Of a stretch of 64,000 nucleotides of DNA, positions 13,088 through 23,200 are shown one piece after another (the stretch's first letter is position 1; each line of letters opens with the position of its first letter). The translations under genes were made by a program, and so were the position numbers. The stretch spans positions 1-64,000 of the forward strand of contig CANTFL010000545.1 of NCBI GenBank assembly GCA_947650285.1, read 5' to 3'. Source of the stretch: Hyaloperonospora brassicae. Its lineage: Eukaryota; Oomycota; Peronosporomycetes; Peronosporales; Peronosporaceae. The notes beneath the pieces are model-generated. The model was not told the origin of the DNA and did no database searches. It saw nothing but the letters and a program-made list of their open reading frames with translations.

Positions 13088-13443
13088 TAAAAGTTAATAG
13101 GCTTCCTTGCCGGTAAAGTGTGCGATTTTGTACCTTTTCGCTACTTGTACTCCGTCGACCACTCATCTCGACCTTTTTTGTCATCAAAACACAGAGAGGG
13201 CTTGCTTGTACGCACGCATTCTAGCGCCGTCTTGAGATTCTCGCCAGCAAGACACTGTATCGTCCTCGCATCGACCCACTCGACTTATCTGTGGTCGAAC
13301 GGTCTTCAGATTACTTAGTCTTCCTCGTCCGCTTGTTCTTGAAGCCACTATTGTGTCTCGGTTTCAGATTGCGATGTGCCTTCAACAGCCAATATTAGTA
13401 CCTCGTGTGTAGGCTCCCCCTGAGCACCAGCCGACCCACTTGC
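13088..13443 (-). pseudogene. Unrecognised degenerate coding segment abutting copia-A
   Basis: Read leftward from 13443 in a single frame, about 117 codons contain only five stops and have a convincing protein composition, including VEWVDARTIQCLAGENLK and, further on, KKGRDEWSTEYK. The frame starts directly at the left LTR of copia-A with no ATG, so copia-A or a recombination product probably cut it. I do not recognise the family. A gag-like or host-derived fragment are both possible. Confidence 0.4.
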
Positions 13444-13973
13444 TGTTTGAATTTAACTAGGCTTTGGAGCTGTCACTAGGATGTAGACGGCTTACGGCCG
13501 GGGATGAAAACCGAAAAGTGAGTTGTATTTATGTTGTCCTTATCTCCAAAAACGAATGGCTGGTAGGAGCCGGTGACTCTCAGCCACCGATTTCGTGCCC
13601 TGTCTCCACCGCTTTTTGTTTTACCTATCACGGGGAAATTACGTCTCGTAATATACCTTTGGTATAAACTCTGCTTCGTCATATGCATAATGAAAACGAT
13701 TGCGTGGTTGTGGGGGACGTAACTGTATGGCAGGCCAGTTCTGGTGAGCCCCAAACACCAGGTCGTGAGTGTCAGTCACAATTAACTTGCACACGGCGGG
13801 ACTAGAACCCGCACTAACCCGATTGGAGTTGCCCCTTCCCAAACGACTGAGCAAATCTGTTTCTCCGTCGACATCGCTAACATCCCACATCATAACCCTG
13901 CCAAAGAACAAAACAACAAAGCTACTATGCAATATACATCCTGCACATGTCGCCGCAACATCACTCACTAACA
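13444..13973 (-). repeat. Copia-A 3' LTR (left end)
   Basis: 530 bp, bounded by TGTTTG at 13444 and ...CTAACA at 13973, so TG...CA on either strand. It is homologous throughout to the copia-B LTR. It carries the GCGGG...CCCGC T-arm-like motif with TTCTAGT in the loop instead of TTCGAGT. The inner border follows the sequence ATTAA, which is neither a PPT nor the normal end of the internal region. Confidence 0.9.
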
Positions 13974-16471
13974 TTAATCTCGCTCTTCATTACCTGCAGC
14001 CACTGGTCCTTGTAGTTGCTCTTCATCACTTTATGATAGCTGTACGCTTGCTCCCCATCTTCTTCGGCCGAAAAACAGTAGAAAGCGTCGAATTCAGCTT
14101 CATAGTTGTCCAGGTTGAAATGGCGACGACGATGGTTTGACAACTCTTGTTCGTAGCGGACCACGCCGCGCTTCTTCCAAACCGGTCGCACCATCCACTC
14201 TTCTTTTCTACCTCGTCCGGGTCTGCTGGATGCGCGCGTCGGGATTGAATCACTCGGTCGATTACCCATCTCACTATCAGAGCCATTCTGTGCTCGTAGT
14301 GGTGGCGTACGAAGCGCTTCTTCGGTCACCGGTGCTTCCATGTCTTCATCGGGTGCCGGTGTCTCCATGTTGTCCTCGTCTTCAATGACATCGAAGACAC
14401 GCGTCTCTCTGTTTTTCGAAACTTTCGAGACGGAGTGCTCAACGAACGTGACGCTTCTTGATATCACGATCGAGCCGTCGTCCGCTTTCAGAAGTCGATA
14501 CGCCTTCTGGTCCTTCGCGTAGCCGAGAAAGAAACATCGCACGCCTGTGTCGTCCAGCTTCTTCCTCTTCTCCTTCGCCACGTGCGCATAGCATTGCGCA
14601 CCAAACACGCGCATGTGGTCGATGCGTGGAACCTCTTTGAACACCATCTCGAACGGGCTTGAGCTCTTGTTCGACGCATGTGGCAGAACGTTTCGGATGT
14701 CTGCCGCTGTCATGAGTGCCTCGCACCAGTACGACTTGTCGAGTCCGCTGTCCTTGAGCATGCAGCGCGTCATCTCCACCAGCGTGCGGTTCATGCGCTC
14801 CGCCATCCCGTTCTGCTCCGGTTTATAAGGAACCGTGAACTCTTGCTTGACGAACTTTGCCTTGCAGAAGTTGTCCATCGCCGCGTTCCGATACTCGCCG
14901 CCGTTGTCGCTTCGCAGCACCTTGATCGTTGTTCCGGACGCGGTCTTGATCTCTTGGTAGAATCGCTTGAACGCATTCGCAACGTCGCTCTTCTTTCGCA
15001 ACGGATAGACCGTCACGTAACGGCTCTTCATCAAGATGAAAGTCACGATGTAACTGAAGCCGGACTTAGCCGCTGGCGTGATAGGTCCCAGAACGTCGGA
15101 GCACACCACCACGTCTGAGCGCGAACTCTCCCTGGTTTCAGCTTCTTCATCTCTACTCTTGAATGACTTGCGCACTTGCTTTGACGTTGCGCATATGTCA
15201 CACGCAACGTTCGACTTCATCTCCGCACCCTTGATCCTTCCGTCCTTGACCATGTCATTCAGTGTCCCATACGACGCGTGACCCAGTCTTCTATGCCATA
15301 GCATAGTCTCGTCTTCAGCTATGTGGCATTCCGTACCATAATCAACGTTGAGGTACAATAGGAAGCCCTGCTTCCTTCCTGTTGCGACCGGTGTGCCGCC
15401 ACGCTTCACCACGCACTCGTTGCGCGTAATCTCGACCGTCATGCCGCGCGCTGCCGCAGCCGTGAGTGAAAACAGGTTCTTGGACAAATCTTGAACGTGA
15501 AGTGTATTCTCAAGGCGAGCGTCGGTCCACGCATGCCCTGTCCAAACGCGCAGCTTCACCGTCCCATGTTCGACGAAATTCAGCTTCACGTTGCTCTTCG
15601 CGCTTGATATGCTTCGTGCATTGTGCGCTTCTTCATAATCTTCGAACGCATCTCGATCTTTGCACATGTGTGCAGACGCACCACTGTCCATGACCCAGCT
15701 GTCACTCGCGAAACCTTCGCTGGCGTTGAACGCGACGTTCGACTGGTCATGCTGGTGCTCCCTTGGTCCTCGACCGGAGCGACAGTCTCTGGTGTAGTGT
15801 CCGACCTTGCCACAGTTGTAGCAGGTTCCCGATGGCCCTTTTGCGCGCCGTTCATGCTGCTTCTTTGGGTACTGCTTACCCTTCTTCTTGCCTGTGTAGA
15901 GAGCCGTTGCTTCTTCTACCCGCGCAGCCTCCTTCTGGCGCACTTCTTCGGCGATCAACTTGCTCACAGGATCACTGAAGTTGAAGCTTGTGACGGACAT
16001 GCGGAATACCTGAACCAAGCTCTCGAAGCTTGAAGGCAGACTCCGCAATAGTACCGCGCACACGTCATCTTCACTTGGACCGCAGTTCGCGCGCTTCAAC
16101 TTCATGACGAGGTCCTCAAGCTCCATGACGTGAGCGCTCATGTTTGATGCTGCATACTTGAACGATGCGAACTTCTCCTTCAGCCAAAGTCGATTCGCCA
16201 TGTCTTGGCTGTGATGAAACTTCGCCAAACGTCCCCACGCGTCTCTTGCAGACGGCGAGTCGATGACATGCATCAACTACTAGTAGCTCAGGTTTAGCAC
16301 GATCGCGGCGTGGGCTTGCTGTTCCTTGGCCTCACTTGTTGTCTCATCGCCCGCGATCGCGCCCCACAACCCCTTCGACATCAGGTACATCTTCATCTTG
16401 TTGCTCCACAACCCATAGTTCGAGCCGTCGAAAGGCTCGACCTTGAATCCGGAGTCGTTGTTTGGGCTCAT
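13961..16471 (-). pseudogene. Copia-A gag-pol pseudogene: gag, protease, integrase only
   Basis: The ATG at 16471 lies in the PBS as in copia-B. After 64 codons two consecutive TAG codons (16282-16277) interrupt Gag where copia-B has three sense codons (D-S-Q). The frame then stays open for 771 codons to a TGA at 13963-13961, inside the LTR. It contains the rest of Gag, the knuckle CYNCGKVGHYTRDC, the protease site DSGAS, the HHCC pre-integrase finger and the integrase core with its D, D and E residues. The protein follows copia-B closely with scattered substitutions. It ends after QWLQVMKSEI, exactly where RT would begin, so no polymerase is encoded. Confidence 0.9.
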
Positions 16472-16475
16472 AACC
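16464..16475 (-). other. Copia-A primer-binding site
   Basis: On the minus strand GGTTATGAGCCC lies directly against the LTR end. It is complementary to the anticodon arm of eukaryotic initiator tRNA-Met, and the gag ATG lies within it. It is identical to the site in copia-B. Confidence 0.8.
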
Positions 16476-17003
16476 TGTTTGAATTTAACTAGGCTTTGGA
16501 GCTGTCACTAGGATGTAGACGGCTTACGGCTGGGGATGAAAACCGAAAAGTGAGTTGTATTTATGTTGTCCTTATCTCCAAAAACGAATGGCTGGTAGAA
16601 GCCGGTGACTCTCAGCCACCGATTTCGTGCCCTGTCTCCACCGCTTTTTGTTTTACCTATCACGGGGAAATTACGTCTCGTAATATACCTTTGGTATAAA
16701 CTCTGCTTCGTCATATGCAGAATGAAAGCGATTGCGTGATTGCGGGGGACGTAACTGTTTGGCAGGCCAGTTCTGGTGAACCCCAAACACCAGGTCGTGA
16801 GTGTCAGTCACAATTAACTTGCACACGGCGGGACTAGAACCCGCACTCACCCGATTGGAGTTGCCCCTTCCCAAACGACTGAGCCAATCTATTGCTCCGT
16901 CGCTTCGAACATCTTACAATATAACCCTGATAAAGAACAATACAGCTAGTCCTAATATGCAATATACATCCTGCACATGTCGCCGCAACATCACTCACTG
17001 ACA
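16476..17003 (-). repeat. Copia-A 5' LTR (right end)
   Basis: 528 bp, TGTTTG at 16476 to CTGACA at 17003. It matches the left LTR well over most of its length and less well over its last ~130 bp (about 16880-16960). It adjoins the PBS. Confidence 0.9.
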
Positions 17004-17386
17004 ATAAGTAGGAATATTTTTAATTTTTTTACAAGTACCGAGTATTAGCTACCCATTATAGGAAGGCAGAACATCTTGTCATGATGTCCAAGCGTTTACA
17101 CCTAACTTTCAGTGAATAGTACTTGTGCTTAATGACGCTATTGAGCCCTTTTTCTTGACAGAGAGCTTATTGCAATCGTTCCACGTAGTCATAAACAAGC
17201 TTGATATTTAGCGATGTCACAAATTAAATGATTTTTACGCAATGTTTTTAGGAGAAGGCATCGAAGAAAGTGGAAGATTTACTATCTACACCACAGCAAG
17301 TACAAAATACGCTGCACGAAAGAAATTAGCAAGTGTTGAACATGATAAAACCATCTCTAGACAATTATACTGTGTAAGGGTTGGCG
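17004..17386. other. AT-rich DNA between copia-A and an unclassified ORF
   Basis: No gene. The part at 17260-17340 shows weak collinear likeness to the protease/pre-integrase part of copia-B, so this may be the left portion of the old copia relic that continues to the right. Confidence 0.3.
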
Positions 17387-17767
17387 CTAGGCCAAAATAT
17401 GTCTTTCAAGTCGATGTATGAGGAAGTCGCTCGATCTGAAGCTATAGTTTGCATAAACAACTGCGAAGGGTTTGTCTCCGATGGCTGGGTCATTGAAGTG
17501 AGGCTTTGGCACATATGAGCGCCGATCTCGATCCTTTATTAAACTACGAGAGAGTATTGCATGCGCTGCGTTGAGTGCGAAGAGTGGTGTGAAGTTCAAT
17601 CTTACAAAACGCTGATAAACAAAATCTACGAGCTTAGACGGGCCATGATATGTCCATTCTAGCTTTGACATCACATCCCACATCTTACATACGTACATTT
17701 CACTTTTTACGCTTACGTCTTCAGCACCACGACGTCCGAAAGTAAAGATCAAAAACAGTGCATTTTT
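17387..17767 (-). other. Unrecognised 121+ codon open frame, protein-like
   Basis: The minus frame is open from just after a TAG (17770-17768) to the stop at 17387. The first ATG is at 17698, giving about 103 residues. Composition is that of a soluble globular protein: FVYQRFVRLNFTPLFALN, LSRSLIKDRDRRSYVPKP, GDKPFAVVYANY. No membrane span or known motif is evident. It lies antisense between segments of the decayed copia relic, where the integrase finger would be expected. It therefore looks like a separate insertion, perhaps a captured gene fragment or exon. Family unknown. Confidence 0.4.
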
Positions 17768-17769
17768 CT

Positions 17770-19754
17770 AAACAAATTATGTCATGGTCAAGGACAAAAG
17801 GACCTATGGCGCGAAGGTGAGCTTGAATATTTTGTGCGACTGTTAGCAACAATCAATGCATCCAGCAAGTCATTTACAGATCGGCAAAGAATCTGTTAAA
17901 CTTATAAATAATTTCCGCTTTGACCTGGATGTCATTCATGACGCTACCGGACCAATCACCGTGCTTCTAAACCTGGCGTTACATTTATCATAGGTTTGAT
18001 GATGATGAAGAGTCATTGCTCCATTGTTATTACGTTGCTGAATGAGAGCAAAGTTAGGTGCATAACCCAAATTAAGAATATATCGTGATGGAGGCCGGAT
18101 TGGAGATTATTGTTTTGCGGAATGACAACAGCGGAAAGTATATATGGCGGCGATAAATCACCTTTTGCAAGGCAAACATAATGAGAGAAGCGTTCATCAT
18201 GACTTAAATTTGACTAAATTGGAAACGCGGGGCGCATATATTTTGAGCTGGCGGAAATGATCGCTACAGAATAGCGATTCTGGTAAGTCAAAGTGATTCT
18301 GGCATCGAAGACAGCGAAAGATAGCTGAATACACAGTCGAACGCATTTAAACAGATCGTCAAATCAGTATGATTTTTATTTAAAGGTAGATCACGTGATG
18401 ATCACATGCGCGATTTAGGTGCACGATATGACGAGCACATTTAACAAGCCAGTCTTACGAAACACTACTATTTAGATGTAATGTTATAATAATCGACTAC
18501 ATGAAGGAATAAGAGGCTTATTGACTTCTTAACGCGTACGAAACCTTTAAACGTGCTAATTCGATATATAAAATTATCAGAGAGCTCCGTATTGAGTACA
18601 CTTAAGAAAAAAGACACACGGGTATTGACTACGTATAAAAAAAAGATTTGGATGGACTGGCACACGATGATAGAATGTCAGAGCGAAAATTATTTGCGTA
18701 TACAACTAAATCAGACGTAGCTTGGATCAGATGACGACGTACGAGAGTGAACATCTGGTTAGGTTGCAGCTTAATCATCTAGCATGCCTGGAATTTGGAG
18801 GGAAGATTGGTGCAAAGAACGACCAGCAATAAAGAAAGCACGGCGTGTTTTGCTAAGATGAAGTATGTCAAAGCTTCAGTGTGAGTTCATGAATTTTGGT
18901 GAAATCATCTTTGGTAGGGTCGAGTCTTGAGGGAAGTGTGACTATCTTTTATTGTAATGAAAATGGAGACGCAGATTTAGCCTCCGTTTCTTGTGACACA
19001 TACCACAAAAACAAGTGGCTTTGTGCAATGTAGAACTAGATATAGCTAATTATATATCAAATCGCTTGCAAAATTGTGCGTACGTCACTAGGAAAGGAGG
19101 CTATCAGATGCAACTGGTTTCCGGATCAAGTGCAGAACATAGATTGAATAGTGTACGACGCGCTTAATTGTACGCGCGTTGGCGCAATATCCTTGATGTA
19201 ATTGACAAAAACCTGGCTCCGGAGACACGCATAGAAATTATATACGCGGCATTGTAGATCGTTTGACGATTTCAAGAACAAACAAAGAAAAGAAAAAATT
19301 CTGCTGCAGAAAGCAATTTGAGGAGTCCAACCAGCGGCGCTGCAGTGGAACAACAAATTGTATATACACATAGATTATTCATTAGATATAAGCTGTCAGC
19401 GAATATGTGCATGCTCAATTGAAGATAAAGCAGCAAGTCTAGCATCGTCTCAATCTACGTAACTATTAGATGTTAGCCCATACGACCAACAAGCACATTG
19501 CGAAGGTAGACAGCCTCATCAAAGAACATGTACGGATCAATAAACCTGTTAAACTTACTTAAGTACTGCCTGGATTGACATTGACAGTCAGATTTATGGC
19601 CATGCTATCAAAAACAATGAGGTGACAATTTAAGCGACTAAAGAAAAAGCTCAGTGTTGAAATCGGCAAATTGGATCACACCATCAGGTAGCGACCTCAA
19701 AATTGGTGAAATTGCTGGTCGAAGAAGCGTTTGTGCCGTATCGCACTAGGTTAA
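17770..19754 (+). pseudogene. Old copia relic, left part: integrase to RT
   Basis: The DNA is collinear with copia-B although heavily mutated. ATGTCATGGTCAAGGACA near 17780 matches the pre-integrase finger of copia-B (about 21500). TGCGGAATGACAACAGCGG near 18110 matches the integrase DNGGEY segment (about 21844). CTGCAGTGGAACAACAAATT near 19340 matches the RT region (about 23186). The last part matches codons around 23545-23590. No long frame survives. Copia-B interrupts it at 19754 and the relic resumes at 24820. Confidence 0.75.
19750..19754. repeat. Target-site duplication, left (GTTAA)
   Basis: GTTAA directly precedes the copia-B 5' LTR and recurs at 24815-24819 after the 3' LTR. A 5-bp duplication is the normal footprint of a copia integrase. 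Confidence 0.9.
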
Positions 19755-20283
19755 TGTTAGTGAGTGATGTTGCGGCGACATGTGCAGGATGTATATTGCA
19801 TATTAGCTTAGTTGTATTGTTCTTTGGTAGGGTTATGATGTGGGATGTTAGCGATGACGACGGAGCAACAGATTGGCTCAGTCGTTTGGGAAGGGGGATT
19901 CCAATCGGGTGAGTGCGGGTTCGAGTCCCGCCGTGTGCAAGTTAATTGTGACTGACACTCACGACCTGGTGTTTGGGGTTCACCAGAACTGCGACCCACC
20001 CGCAGTTACGTCCCCCACAACCACGCAATCGTTTTCATTCTGCATATGACGAAGCAGAGTTTTTACCAAAGGTATATTACGAGACGTAATTACCCTGTGA
20101 TAGGTAAAACAAAAAGCGGTGGAGACAGGGCACGAAATCGGTGGCTGAGAGTCACCGGCTTCTACCAGCCATTCGTTTTTGGAGATAAGGACAACATAAA
20201 TACAACTCACTTTTCGGTTTTCATCCCCGGCCGTAAGCCGTCTTCATCTATCAAAAGCTCCATAGCCCAGTTATATTCTAACA
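19755..20283 (+). repeat. Copia-B 5' LTR
   Basis: 529 bp with TGTTAG/CTAACA inverted ends. It should contain the promoter, start and polyadenylation site of the element, though I cannot place them with confidence. GGTATATTA near 20080 is a TATA-like candidate. A tRNA-like internal-promoter motif lies at 19874-19931. Confidence 0.97.
19874..19931 (+). promoter_or_regulatory. tRNA-like A box and B box inside the copia LTR
   Basis: TGGCTCAGTCG at 19874 fits the Pol III A-box consensus and GGTTCGAGTCC at 19918 fits the B box. The two starts are 44 bp apart, the same as in a standard tRNA (positions 8 and 52). GCGGG (19915-19919) and CCCGC (19927-19931) form a perfect T-arm stem around a seven-base TTCGAGT loop. 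The acceptor, D and anticodon stems do not form, so it is not a tRNA. The same block recurs in the 3' LTR (24405-24462) and, with TTCTAGT, in the other LTR copies. Whether Pol III uses it is unknown. Confidence 0.55.
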
Positions 20284-20295
20284 GGTTATGAGCCC
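20284..20295 (+). other. Copia-B primer-binding site, internal half-tRNA type
   Basis: GGTTATGAGCCC starts at the base after the LTR. Its complement GGGCTCATAACC is the anticodon arm of eukaryotic initiator tRNA-Met, not its 3' end. Drosophila copia and yeast Ty5 are known to prime from a cleaved half-tRNA in this way. The gag ATG at 20288-20290 is inside the site, opposite the CAU anticodon. Confidence 0.8.
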
Positions 20296-23200
20296 AAGCA
20301 ACGACTCCGGATTCAAGGTCGAGCCTTTCGACGGCTCGAACTATGGCTTGTGGAGCTACAAGATGAAGATGTATCTGATGTCGAAGGGGTTGTGGGGCGC
20401 GATCGCGGGCGATGAGACAACAAGTGAGGCCAAGGAACAGCAAGCCCACGCCGCGATCGTGCTAAACCTGAGCGACTCGCAGTTGATGCATGTCATCGAC
20501 TCGCCGTCTGCAAGAGACGCGTGGGGACGTTTGGCGCAGTTTCATCACAGCCAAGACATGGCGAATCGACTTTGGCTGAAGGAGAAGTTCGCATCGTTCA
20601 AGTATGCAGCATCAAACATGAGCGCTCACGTCATGGAGCTTGAGGACCTCGTCATGAAGTTGAAGCGCGCGAACTGCGGTCCAAGTGAAGAGGACGTGTG
20701 CGCGGTACTGTTGCGGAGTCTGCCTTCAAGCTTCGAGAGCTTGGTTCAGGCATTCCGTATGTCCGTCACAAGTTTCAACTTCAGTGATCTCGTGAGCAAG
20801 TTGATCGCCGAAGAAGTGCGCCAGAAGGAGGCTGCGCGGGTAGAAGAAGCAACGGCTCTCTACACAGGCAAAAGGAAGGGTAAGCAGTACCCAAAGAAGC
20901 AGCATGAACGGCGTGCAAAAGGGCCATCGGGAACCTGCTACAACTGTGGCAAGGTCGGACACTACGCCAGAGACTGTCGCTCCGGTCGAGGACCAAGGGA
21001 GCACCAGCATGACCAGTCGAACGTCGCGTTCAACGCCAGTGAAGGTTTCGCGAGTGACAGCTGGGTCATGGACAGTGGCGCGTCTGCACACATGTGCAAA
21101 GATCGAGATGCGTTCGAAGATTATGAAGAAGCGCACAATGCACGAAGCATATCAAGCGCGAAGAGCAACGTGAAGTTGAATGTCATCGGACATGGGACGG
21201 TGAAGCTGCGCGTTTGGACAGGGCATGCGTGGATCGACGCTCGCCTTGAGAATACACTTCACGTTCAAGACTTGTCCAAGAACCTGTTTTCACTCACGGC
21301 TGCGGCAGCGCGCGGCATGACGGTGGAGATTACGCGCAACGAGTGCGTGGTGAAGCGTGGCGGTACACCGGTCGCAACAGGAAGGAAGCAGGGCTTCCTA
21401 TTGTACCTCAACGTTGATTATGGTACGGAATGCCACATAGCTGAAGACGAGACTATGCTGTGGCACAGAAGACTGGGTCACGCGTCGTATGGGACACTGA
21501 ATGACATGGTCAAGGACGGAAGGATCAAGGGTGCGGAGATGAAGTCGAACGTTGCGTGTGACATATGCGCAACGTCAAAGCAAGTTCGCAAGTCATTCAA
21601 GACTAGCGATAAAGAAGCTGAAACCAGGGAGAGTTCGCGCTCAGACGTGGTGGTGTGTTCCGACGTTCTGGGACCTATCACGCCAGCGTCTAAGTCCGGC
21701 TTCAGTTACATCGTGACTTTCATCTTGATGAAGAGTCGGTACGTGACTGTCTATCCGTTGCGAAAGAAGAGCGACGTTGCGAGTGCGTTCAAGCGATTTT
21801 ACCAAGAGATCAAGACCGCGTCCGGAACAACGATCAAGGTGCTGCGAAGCGACAACGGCGGCGAGTATCGGAACGCGGCGATGGACAACTTTTGCAAGGC
21901 AAAGTTCGTCAAGCAAGAGTTCACGGTTCCTTACAACCCGCAGCAGAACGGGATGGCGGAGCGCATGAACCGCACGCTGGTGGAGATGACGCGCTGCATG
22001 CTCAAGGACAGCGGACTCGACAAGTCGTACTGGTGCGAGGCACTCATGACAGCGGCAGACATCCGAAACGTTCTGCCGAATGCGTCGAACAAGAACTCAA
22101 GCCCATTCGAGATGGTGTTCAAGAAGGTTCCACGCATCGACCACATGCGCGTGTTTGGTGCGCAATGCTATGCGCACGTGGCGAAGGAGAAGAGGAAGAA
22201 GCTGGACGACACAGGCGTGCGATGTTTCTTTCTCGGCTACGCGAAGGACCAGAAGGCGTATCGACTTCTGAAAGCGGACGACGGCTCGATCGTGATATCG
22301 AGAAGCGTCACGTTCGTTGAGCACTCCGTCTCGAAAGTTTTGATAAACAGAGAGACGCGTGTCTTCGATGTCATTGAAGACGAGAACAACATGGAGACAC
22401 CGGCACCCGATGAAGACATGGAAGCACCGGTGACCGAAGAAGCGTTTCGTACGCCGCCACTACGAGCACAGAATGGCTCTGACAGTGAGATGGGTAATCG
22501 ACCGAGCGGTTCCATTCCGACGCGCGCATCCAGCACACCCGGACGAGATGGAGAAGAAGAGTGGATGGTGCGACCGGTTAGGAAGAAGCGCGGCGTGGTT
22601 CGATACGAACAAGAGTTCCCAGACCATCGTCGTGGCCATTTTAACCTGGACGACTATGAAGCTGAATTCGACGCTTTCTACTGTTTTTCGGCTGAAGAAG
22701 ATGGGGAGCAAGCGTCCAGCTATCAGGAAGTGATGAAGAGCAACTACAAAGACCAGTGGCTGCAGGCAATGAAGAGCGAGATGAAGTCGCTTGAAGAACA
22801 CAGCACATGGAAGCTCGTGGACATGCCACCGGGCAAGAAGGCTGTCGGCTGCAAGTGGGTCTTCAAGATCAAGCGCGATCCAAGTGGAGAGATCATCAAG
22901 TTTAAGGCGCGCTTGGTCGCTAAGGGGTTCACGCAGCGTCCTGGAATCGACTACAATGAGACCTTTGCACCAGTGGCGCGCAAGGAATCAATCAACACAG
23001 TGTTGGCAATCGCTGCGGCTGAAGACCTGGAGGCAGAGAACGTCGATGTTGATACGGCGTTCCTCTACGGTGAAGTGGAAGAAGAGATCTACATGGACCA
23101 ACCTGACGGCTTTGAAGATGAAAGCAATCCAACAAAGAAGTGTTTGCTGCAGAAGGCGCTATACGGGACGAAGCAAGCAGCGCGGCAGTGGAACAACAAG

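Larger units (their letters stand above)
13444..17003 (-). mobile_element. Copia-A: defective Ty1/copia element lacking RT and RNase H
   Basis: Two LTRs of the copia-B family flank a minus-strand gag-protease-integrase region. Order along the minus strand: 5' LTR (17003-16476), PBS, gag with two stop codons, protease, integrase, then an abrupt join to the 3' LTR where RT should begin. The RT and RNase H part, about 1.4 kb in copia-B, is missing. The flanking pentamers CTTGC (13439-13443) and ATAAG (17004-17008) do not match. The LTRs also differ from each other at a few percent of positions by eye. Both facts suggest a product of deletion or recombination between elements. It depends on another copy for mobility, if it is mobile at all. 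Confidence 0.9.

Noticed and set aside
13464..13754. Open frames of 60-123 codons within the copia LTRs, repeated in each LTR copy
   Set aside because: LTRs are non-coding. The frames recur only because the LTRs are copies of one another, and they change length between copies.
14026..16033. Many open frames of 60-146 codons antisense to or out of frame with copia-A gag-pol
   Set aside because: They are shadows of the GC-rich coding sequence. Matching shadows occur across copia-B (20726-24312), and none has a recognisable domain.
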